In this document: in pieces, positions 42,953-48,576 of the stretch
Layout of the letters: every line of letters begins with the position of its first letter
Numbering within the stretch: position 1 is the stretch's first letter
Assembly (NCBI GenBank): GCA_003154115.1
Contig: PMCF01000171.1
Coordinates: forward strand, 10,903 to 63,675
Reading direction: 5' to 3'
Length of the DNA: 52,773 bases
Source: Anaerolineae bacterium
GTDB lineage: Bacteria; Chloroflexota; Anaerolineae; Fen-1058
The notes under the pieces: model-generated
The model's input: the letters and a program-made list of their open reading frames with translations, nothing else
Databases searched by the model: none
What the model was told of the DNA's origin: nothing
Translations under genes and position numbers: made by a program

Positions 42953-43288
42953 ATGGAACCGCGTTTCAACATCTGGATCGAACACAACGGCGTGGTAGTG
43001 CTCAGCGAGTGGCGGGTGAAGCTCTTGGACATGATCGATCAGACCGGCTCCATCAGCCGCGCCGCCGAAAAGATGAATGTCACCTATCATCGCGCCTGGG
43101 AAAAGTTGCATGAGATGGAGGAAGGTCTGGGCTACAAGCTGGTCAACGCGCAAGTCGGCGGCGTGCATGGCGGTGGAGCCGAACTCACGCCGCAAGGCCG
43201 CGATCTCATGAAGAAGTTTCGGGCCTTTGATCAAGGTCTCGGCGACGAGATCGAGCAGCGCTTTGCTAGCGCATTCAGCGCAGAGTGA
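42953..43288 (+). CDS. ModE N-terminal-like HTH transcriptional regulator
   Basis: A 111-residue protein made only of the winged-helix domain found at the N-terminus of ModE. It has VVVLSEWRVKLLDMIDQTGS, then the recognition region SISRAAEKMNVTYHRAWEKL near residues 33-53, then LTPQGRDLMKKFRAF. The molybdate-binding domains of full ModE are absent. The start is 3 nt after the EamA stop. It probably regulates molybdate or tungstate genes, supported by the tup operon 1 kb downstream. Its last 21 codons are duplicated at 44033-44097. The final residues (ASAFSAE) differ from the copy (ANAFN), so the present C-terminus may be a product of the insertion. Confidence 0.85.
   Translation: MEPRFNIWIEHNGVVVLSEWRVKLLDMIDQTGSISRAAEKMNVTYHRAWEKLHEMEEGLGYKLVNAQVGGVHGGGAELTPQGRDLMKKFRAFDQGLGDEIEQRFASAFSAE
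43213..43277 (+). repeat. Direct repeat copy 1 (3' end of the ModE-like gene)
   Basis: A 65-bp segment matching 44033-44097 with five mismatches (43218, 43228, 43255, 43269 and 43273). Offset between copies is 820 bp. Three of the five differences are at third codon positions. Confidence 0.92.
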
Positions 43289-43348
43289 TGTTAGCCGCAG
43301 TAACGGGTTTGTCTTCGGGTATTGTTGAGCCATATGAGGAGGCTAAAT

Positions 43349-43801
43349 TTGAAGATACCATTTTCTCGCTTGGCCCTGGCAGGTGTGATCGTTTGCGCTC
43401 TTTTTATCTGTGGCTGGTTGGCGCTGGAGTTTTTCCAGCCTCTGTCCGCTGTACCCGAACCATACTCTGGTGCAGTTGTCACAACTAACGTGCATGGAGT
43501 CGGTAATTGGGGAAGTATGCGTGAACAAACATATCTGATTAACCGTTCACTAGCAGAAATGGAACAATATTATGAAGAGCAAATGCCACGGTATTGTGGC
43601 ATATCTGTAAAGTTTGCTCCTGCACCAGTACCTAACACATGGGGATGTCTTGAATCTGGAAACTCATGTTATATTGCCTCATGCAAGATACCTACATTAT
43701 GGAATTCCGATCAATTTCATGGGCAATGGTTTGATGTCGAATTATATGTGATTGACGAAAACACCACAAAAGTGATTCAGGTTACTTCTTGGACAGAGTG
43801 A
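43349..43801 (+). CDS. Small membrane-anchored protein of unknown function
   Basis: About 150 residues. A signal anchor is at residues 4-27 (SRLALAGVIVCALFICGWLAL), and the rest is probably outside the membrane. The outer part has five cysteines (YCGISV, GCLES, SCYIASCK), so disulfides are likely. The frame opens at TTG 43322 and has ATG 43334. The perfect ribosome site GAGGAGG (43336-43342) lies 6 nt before TTG 43349, which makes that TTG the best start. The segment is more AT-rich than its neighbours and sits inside the 820-bp insert between the 65-bp repeats, suggesting transfer. I recognise no family. Confidence 0.62.
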   Translation: MKIPFSRLALAGVIVCALFICGWLALEFFQPLSAVPEPYSGAVVTTNVHGVGNWGSMREQTYLINRSLAEMEQYYEEQMPRYCGISVKFAPAPVPNTWGCLESGNSCYIASCKIPTLWNSDQFHGQWFDVELYVIDENTTKVIQVTSWTE

Positions 43802-43835
43802 GAGGGCGAAAGCAAACACACGCCCGACGAGTGGC

Positions 43836-44034
43836 ATGAAAACAATACGAGTTCTCGAAAGACGAACGCGGCAAGTTTTATCGTCCGAATGTTTGATGGA
43901 TTTTGCCAATCTATCAAGATGAAGACATCGCGGCGTCTGTCGAGAAATACGCCAGACACAAACAGACGGATACCCGAACGGTAGTGAATCAAATTCTGCG
44001 GCGCAACAAAGAGATGCTGCAAGCATTGCGTTGA
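43836..44034 (+). pseudogene. Degraded CopG/RHH-like antitoxin gene
   Basis: With one A removed from the AAAA after the ATG, the frame reads YEFSKDERGKFYRPNV, then a stop (TGA), then LPIYQDEDIAASVEKYARHK and TVVNQILRRNKEMLQALR, then stop. This matches a common small antitoxin-like family that starts MKxxYDFSxxxRGKFYRPN and ends in a ribbon-helix-helix-like helix pair. A frameshift plus an internal stop make it nonfunctional. No toxin gene is visible beside it. It belongs to the insert between the 65-bp repeats. Confidence 0.68.
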
Positions 44035-44097
44035 AGTGTCGGGCCTTCGATCAAGGTCTCGGCGACGAGATCGAACAGCGCTTTGCTAACGCGTTCA
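44033..44097 (+). repeat. Direct repeat copy 2 (second 3' end of the ModE-like gene)
   Basis: A 60-of-65 match to 43213-43277. In frame it encodes RAFDQGLGDEIEQRFANAFN and then a TGA stop, a complete alternative end for the ModE-like protein. It begins on the last bases of the dead antitoxin gene. Confidence 0.92.
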
Positions 44098-44127
44098 ACT
44101 GATTGGCAGGCTTCGCCATGTTCCAGA

Positions 44128-44165
44128 TCTCCCGCCGACGCGCTATCGACGGGAGACTTTATTTT
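44128..44165 (+). terminator. Rho-independent terminator upstream of tupA
   Basis: Stem TCTCCCGCCG (44128-44137) with CGACGGGAGA (44147-44156), loop of 9 nt, one G-T-type mismatch, followed by CTTTATTTTTG. It ends transcripts of the ModE-like region and insulates tupA. Confidence 0.8.
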
Positions 44166-44168
44166 TGA

Positions 44169-44198
44169 TTGACAGCGGTATGTTTGTTTGGTATAACG
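44169..44198 (+). promoter_or_regulatory. tupA promoter with a ModE-box-like operator
   Basis: The -35 TTGACA (44169-44174) is perfect and the -10 TATAAC (44192-44197) has one mismatch, with 17 nt between. A partial inverted repeat CGGTAT (44176-44181) and ATAACG (44193-44198) spans the spacer and -10 and resembles the CGnTAT...ATAnCG half-sites of ModE boxes. The ModE-like regulator could bind here, which is inference. Confidence 0.65.
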
Positions 44199-44252
44199 AA
44201 TGTGAACCCCGATCGATTCAATATAGCAGTCAAAATTTCAGGAGGCCCTATC

Positions 44253-45242
44253 ATGCAAAACCGTTCGCTGTCCGTGTTCATGTTGTTGCTGTTGATCGCG
44301 TCATTCGTATTGTCGGCCTGTGCGCCCGCTGCTACTCCGTCGCCAACTCAACCGCCGGCGCAGCCCACTCAACTGACAGCCGCTCAACCCACCGCGCCCG
44401 CCGCGGCCACGCTGCCCAGTTTTCCCACAGCAGCGCCTGGTGATCCGGTTCACTTGCGTTTGGCCACCACCACCAGCACCGCCGACTCCGGCCTGCTTGA
44501 TAACATCCTGCCAGATTTTGAAAAAGTGTGTAACTGCAAGGTCGATGTCGTTGCCGTCGGCACCGGGCAAGCGATCGCGATCGGCCAAAAGGGCGACGCC
44601 GATGTTCTGCTGGTGCACGCTCGCAAGTCGGAAGACCAGTTCGTTGCAGATAAGGACGCCAGAGAACGTTTCGATGTGATGTACAACGATTTCATCATCC
44701 TGGGACCGAAGGCCGATCCGGCGAAAGCGGCCAGCGCGGCTTCAGCCAAGGATGCGTTCAAAGCGATTATGGATTCGCAATCGACGTTCGCCAGCCGCGG
44801 TGATAAGTCGGGCACGAATACGAAAGAGCTAAGCATCTGGTCATCGCTGGGCATCACGCCTACCAAAGACATGGCGTGGTATAAGTCGTTGGGGCAGGGC
44901 ATGGGCGAAACGCTCATCTTCGCCAACGAGCAAAATGCCTACACGCTGTCCGATCGCGGCACGTATCTATCGATGAAGGACAAGCTGCCCAACCTGATCA
45001 TCGTTCTAGGCGGCAACACACTGGCGGAGAATAAAGACAAATCACTATTGAACCCCTACGGAGTGCTGGCCGTTAATCCTGATAAGCATCCCGGTGTAAA
45101 ATTCGATCTGGCGATGCAGTTCGTCAAGTGGATCACGTCGGTGGATGAGCAGCAAAAGATCAACGACTACGGCAAAGACAAATTCGGCCAATCGCTGTTC
45201 TATCCCTCCTCGGTGGAATGGAAAGCGGCCCATCCGAATTAG
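44253..45242 (+). CDS. tupA: Tungstate ABC transporter substrate-binding lipoprotein
   Basis: A 329-residue lipoprotein. The signal peptide ends in the lipobox LSAC with the lipid Cys at residue 23. A Pro/Ala/Thr-rich tether covers residues 24-60. The binding domain has LRLATTTSTADSGLL near residue 68, VAVGTGQAIAIGQKGDADVL near residue 100 and ASRGDKSGTNTKELSIW near residue 185, the TupA pattern (TTTS and SRGDxSGT) for binding tungstate oxyanion. It captures tungstate outside the cell for TupB/TupC. The frame opens at 44169, but ATG 44253 has AGGAGG (44240-44245) 7 nt before it and starts at the signal peptide. Molybdate binding cannot be excluded. Confidence 0.92.
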   Translation: MQNRSLSVFMLLLLIASFVLSACAPAATPSPTQPPAQPTQLTAAQPTAPAAATLPSFPTAAPGDPVHLRLATTTSTADSGLLDNILPDFEKVCNCKVDVVAVGTGQAIAIGQKGDADVLLVHARKSEDQFVADKDARERFDVMYNDFIILGPKADPAKAASAASAKDAFKAIMDSQSTFASRGDKSGTNTKELSIWSSLGITPTKDMAWYKSLGQGMGETLIFANEQNAYTLSDRGTYLSMKDKLPNLIIVLGGNTLAENKDKSLLNPYGVLAVNPDKHPGVKFDLAMQFVKWITSVDEQQKINDYGKDKFGQSLFYPSSVEWKAAHPN

Positions 45243-45243
45243 A

Positions 45244-45317
45244 GAATTGGAAGTTAGAAGTTGGAGGGATCACTCGCTATGGCGGTGATACCCTCCAATT
45301 TCTAATCTCCAATTTCC
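45244..45317. repeat. Heptad-phased inverted repeat between tupA and tupB
   Basis: The left arm is built from units like TTGGAAG/TTAGAAG/TTGGAGG and the right arm from TCCAATT/TCTAATC/TCCAATT. The inner stem TTGGAGGG (45261-45268) pairs with CCCTCCAA (45291-45298), and ATCAC/GTGAT extends it inward with one bulged A. It starts 2 nt after the tupA stop and may stabilise the tupA end of the transcript. Confidence 0.75.
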
Positions 45318-45401
45318 AGCCTCAAGGATCACATCATCGAAGACTTACTCCACGCACTCACCAGTCCCGATCTGGCGGAGATTGTCGCGCTGACGCTGCG
45401 C

Positions 45402-45998
45402 GTGACGGGCATCGCGCTGATCATCAGCACGATCATTGGAGCGCCGCTCGGCGCGGTGATCGGGCTGGCCAAATTTCCCGGCAAGGGCGCAGTGCGGGCC
45501 CTGCTTTACACCGGCATGGGGTTGCCGCCGGTCGTCGTGGGTTTAGTCGTGTATTTGCTATTGTCGCGCAGCGGGCCGCTGGGGCCACTCGGGTGGTTGT
45601 TCACACCCAGTGCCATGATCGTCGCCCAGACTTGCATCGCCCTGCCGTTAACGATGGGGCTGACCATGACCTCGGTAGAAAGCGTGAACCCGGAATTGAA
45701 GCGCCAGGTCGTCGCGCTGGGGGCGACGCGCTTTCAATCGGCCTGGACGATCTTGCGGGAAGCGCGCATCGGCGTGACGGCGGCCATCGTCGCGGCCTTT
45801 GGCGGCATTATCTCTGAGGTGGGCGCGGTGATGTTGGTGGGCGGCAACATCGCCGGGCAGACGCGTGTATTGACGACGGCGATTGTGCTCAATACCCGTC
45901 AAGGTGATTTTAGTCTGGCGCTGGCCTTAGGGTTGATCTTATTGACGCTGACGTTTGTGGTGAATGTGGCCTTGATGAAATTACAAGGAAGGACATAG
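45402..45998 (+). CDS. tupB: Tungstate ABC transporter permease (N-terminus uncertain)
   Basis: At least 198 residues with five hydrophobic segments. The cytoplasmic coupling motif is VALGATRFQSAWTILREARI near residue 105, the EAA-type loop of ABC permeases. GGIISEVGAVMLVGG is typical of TupB. The first standard start in frame is GTG 45402, but the frame upstream to 45333 encodes IIEDLLHALTSPDLAEIVAL, which matches the usual N-terminus of TupB and has AAGGA in front. No ATG, GTG or TTG occurs there, so the start may be a rare ATC (45333 or 45336), or ATG may have mutated. Its stop codon TAG overlaps the left end of a MITE-like element. Confidence 0.85.
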   Translation: MTGIALIISTIIGAPLGAVIGLAKFPGKGAVRALLYTGMGLPPVVVGLVVYLLLSRSGPLGPLGWLFTPSAMIVAQTCIALPLTMGLTMTSVESVNPELKRQVVALGATRFQSAWTILREARIGVTAAIVAAFGGIISEVGAVMLVGGNIAGQTRVLTTAIVLNTRQGDFSLALALGLILLTLTFVVNVALMKLQGRT

Positions 45999-46121
45999 AG
46001 CGAATTCCAGTTTCATTTACGACTTTGCTCCTGCTGGATGGTTACATCCAGCAGCCCCAACGGCGGATGTGGCCATCTGCCGAGAGCAGATGTACCGTAA
46101 ATCAACTTGGAAACCGCTCTA
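45996..46121. mobile_element. MITE-like element with terminal inverted repeats and TA ends
   Basis: Ends TAGAGCG (45996-46002) and CGCTCTA (46115-46121) begin imperfect terminal inverted repeats of about 27 bp (45997-46023 and 46094-46120). Flanking TA on both sides fits a TA target duplication as made by IS630/mariner-type elements. Inside are a perfect 10-bp hairpin (46031-46040 with 46045-46054) and a 7-bp hairpin (46074-46080 with 46086-46092). It is about 122-126 bp with no coding capacity. Confidence 0.65.
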
Positions 46122-46288
46122 GCGGCCAGGGAACGGAAAGATAAAGAGTCCGCCGCGAGAATCGTGTATACTTCGGACATGATGCTCGCACTCGCTGGCA
46201 ATTTTGTGAGGTTGGGTTTACCCATAGCAGGCCACTCGATCCTGAAGAAGCGAGGCTTCGGTCGGTCGTGATCGTGTGGCGCATGGGC

Positions 46289-46528
46289 AAAGCCTTAATC
46301 TATCTCGCCAGTGGCGCGCTGCTGTTGTATCTTAGCCGTGCCACTGATCGTTTTATTGCTGCGCGCGATCGAAGCAGACTTGCTTCAGCAACTGGCGCAG
46401 CCGACCTGACGCAAGCCCTGCGCCTGAGCGTGTTGACTTCGGGCCTCAGCACATTGATCACCATTGGCGGCGGGACGCCGCTGGCCTATGTGTTGGCGCG
46501 GAAGAAAGTGCGCGCCCGACATAGAAAC
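46289..46528 (+). pseudogene. Remnant of a molybdate-type permease (ModB-like N-terminus)
   Basis: One frame reads LTQALRLSVLTSGLSTLITI and then GGGTPLAYVLARKKVRAR, the typical early part of ModB/WtpB permeases. Just upstream a shifted frame reads VPLIVLLLRAIEADLLQQLA, the expected preceding part, and before it the first frame again shows a hydrophobic start (ALIYLASGALLLYL). So one or two frameshifts interrupt it, and the rest of the permease is missing. It abuts the tupC start directly. The leftover suggests that a second oxyanion transporter was lost or merged here. Confidence 0.7.
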
Positions 46529-47239
46529 ATGACACTTTATCAACTCCGCGACATCCAACATCGCTACGGCACGCGCACCATCCTCGATCTGCCCGCGCTC
46601 GACATTCAGCGCGGTGAGGTGCTGGGGATCGTCGGACCCAGCGGATCGGGCAAGAGCACGTTATTACGCCTGCTGCAATTTCTGGAACCACCGACCAGCG
46701 GCTCGTTCACTTTCGATGGGACACTGCTCGACGGTTCCGTTCCGCTGGCAGTGCGCCGCCGCATTGTGACTGTATTTCAGCACCCGGCCCTGCTCGATCG
46801 ATCGGTGTTTGACAACGTGGCCTATGGCTTACGCTTACGCCGTCAACGCGACGGGCATGACTTGATCATGCAAGCGCTTGAACGCGTCGGCCTGCACGAC
46901 TATGCCCAGACACGGGCCAAGACTCTATCGGGAGGTGAAGCACAACGCGTCGCACTCGCGCGCGCGCTCGTTTTGAATCCAGCCGCTCTGCTGTTGGATG
47001 AACCGACGGCCAATCTCGATCCTTACAACGTCGGCTTGATCGAAGAGATCATTCGTGGACATGGTGACACCACGGTGGTGCTGGTAACTCACAACACCTT
47101 TCAAGCGAAGCGCCTGGCCGATCGCGTGGGGTTGCTGCTGAACGGAAAATTGATCGAACTCACCACCGCCGATCGGTTCTTCAACCACCCGATTGATCCC
47201 CGCACCCGATCGTTCATCAACGGCGAGATGGTCTATTAA
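46529..47239 (+). CDS. tupC: Tungstate ABC transporter ATPase
   Basis: A 236-residue ABC ATPase. Walker A is IVGPSGSGKSTLLRLL near residue 34, the Q-loop VFQHPALLD near residue 80, the signature LSGGEAQRVALARAL near residue 131 and Walker B AALLLDEPTANLDP near residue 151, with H-loop VTHN. It powers TupB-mediated uptake. The open frame reaches back to 46268 through the ModB-like remnant, but ATG 46529 matches the family start. There is no regulatory C-terminal domain. It may have belonged to the lost ModB system (ModC) and now serve TupB, since it is separated from tupB by a MITE and the remnant. Confidence 0.9.
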   Translation: MTLYQLRDIQHRYGTRTILDLPALDIQRGEVLGIVGPSGSGKSTLLRLLQFLEPPTSGSFTFDGTLLDGSVPLAVRRRIVTVFQHPALLDRSVFDNVAYGLRLRRQRDGHDLIMQALERVGLHDYAQTRAKTLSGGEAQRVALARALVLNPAALLLDEPTANLDPYNVGLIEEIIRGHGDTTVVLVTHNTFQAKRLADRVGLLLNGKLIELTTADRFFNHPIDPRTRSFINGEMVY

Positions 47240-47272
47240 CCTCACTTTTTCCGGACGTGCTGGAAGAGGCAG

Positions 47273-48550
47273 GTGGGGCTTGCCAATCATCCCTCACGCG
47301 TGTATCATCACCCTGTGACTGACCCAACTGTCGAGGCTCCTCCACTGGGCACCGAGTCCGAAATGGCCGGGACGCGTAATCGCATTCCGGGCGTGGCCAG
47401 CGCTCGCTTCCATCTCATCTTGCTGTTCAGCGTCAAGCTCAGCCGGCTGAACGGGATCTGGCTTGCCGTCTACATCGAATTCTTCACGCTGCTCACCTTG
47501 TTCACCTGGGCGACCCGCATGGAATCGTTGGACGTCGGTCTGGCGGTGGGCATTGCTTTCCTGACCTTGGCCGTGCTCGACTGGATCGCTTTAGCGCAGC
47601 TGCCGCGCCGCGGCCGATCGTTCGGGCCGGTCGCACCACCCTTATTCGTGTTGGTTCCGCTGCGCGCCGCCGTGACCATCGTGCCGGTGCTCGTACCGCT
47701 CAGCCCGCTGTGGATTGCGACCCTGGTAGAAGTCGGCAACTTCGCACTGACGGGCTATGTGCTCGACAGTTTGTGGGGGGAACCCTTTCGTCTATCTATC
47801 ACGCGCCTCACCCTGCGATCGTCTAAACTGCGCGGCGCGCCGCCGCTACGCGTGCTGCACGTGAGCGATTTCCACGTCGAACGCCTGACCCGCCGCGAAG
47901 AAAAGATGATCAAGTGGATTAACGAACTGCGGCCCGATCTCATCGTGTACACCGGCGATTTGTTGAATTTTTCTTATATCAACGATGAACGCGCGCGCGC
48001 CGATTGCCTGCGCTTGTTGACGCAGTTGCACGCCCCGCTGGGCGTGTATGGCGTCCCTGGCACGCCCCTCATCGATACGCCCGAAGTGCAGGCAGCACTT
48101 TATCCCCAGACACCGCACATTCATTGGTTGAAGAATGAAACGATCGAGATTGAGGGCTACCCCCAGCTGCAGCTCATCGGGCTGACCTGCACCCATGATC
48201 CGACGTTAGATGCGCCTAGATTCGCGCAGGTACGCGCCACCGTACCGTCCGAAAAATTCACGCTGCTGTTGTATCATTCACCTGACTTGATGCCAGAGGC
48301 TGTCCGCGCCGGAATTGATTTGTATCTGTGCGGCCACACGCATGGCGGGCAAATCCGGCTGCCCCTGTGGGGCGCCATCGTGACCGGGTCGCTGTATGGC
48401 AAGCGCTATGAAATGGGCCGCTATCAAAGCGGCAGCACCACGTTGTATGTCAGTCGCGGCATTGGCCTGGAGGGAAAAGGCGCACCCCGTATGCGCTTTT
48501 TGTGTACGCCGGAAATGGAACTGTTTGAACTACGGGGAAGCGAACCATGA
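47273..48550 (+). CDS. Membrane-bound metallophosphoesterase (YaeI/YkuE-like)
   Basis: A 425-residue protein. Three or four membrane helices occupy residues 45-165, then a calcineurin-type phosphoesterase domain. Metal motifs seen are LHVSDFHVERL (Asp-x-His) near residue 196, LIVYTGDLLNFS near residue 225 and YLCGHTHGGQIRLP near residue 350. The usual GNHD motif between them is replaced by YGVPGTPLIDTPE, so the catalytic Asn and His are missing. It may hydrolyse phosphoester lipids or act as a binding protein. Starts GTG 47273, GTG 47315 and ATG 47363 are all possible; GTG 47273 has GGAAGAGG 3 nt before it. It is 26 nt upstream of the subtilase gene. Confidence 0.83.
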   Translation: MGLANHPSRVYHHPVTDPTVEAPPLGTESEMAGTRNRIPGVASARFHLILLFSVKLSRLNGIWLAVYIEFFTLLTLFTWATRMESLDVGLAVGIAFLTLAVLDWIALAQLPRRGRSFGPVAPPLFVLVPLRAAVTIVPVLVPLSPLWIATLVEVGNFALTGYVLDSLWGEPFRLSITRLTLRSSKLRGAPPLRVLHVSDFHVERLTRREEKMIKWINELRPDLIVYTGDLLNFSYINDERARADCLRLLTQLHAPLGVYGVPGTPLIDTPEVQAALYPQTPHIHWLKNETIEIEGYPQLQLIGLTCTHDPTLDAPRFAQVRATVPSEKFTLLLYHSPDLMPEAVRAGIDLYLCGHTHGGQIRLPLWGAIVTGSLYGKRYEMGRYQSGSTTLYVSRGIGLEGKGAPRMRFLCTPEMELFELRGSEP

Positions 48551-48576
48551 AATCTCACTTTTAAGGAGAGTATGCG

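Noticed and set aside
43742-44026. Minus-strand open frames over the insert
   Set aside because: They are antisense to the antitoxin-like remnant, which explains the sequence better.
46179-46271. A 30-residue ORF starting MMLALAGNFVRLGLP 6 nt after a TATACT
   Set aside because: It could be a leaderless small gene, but the -35 is poor and nothing is recognisable. It may be part of the decayed permease region.
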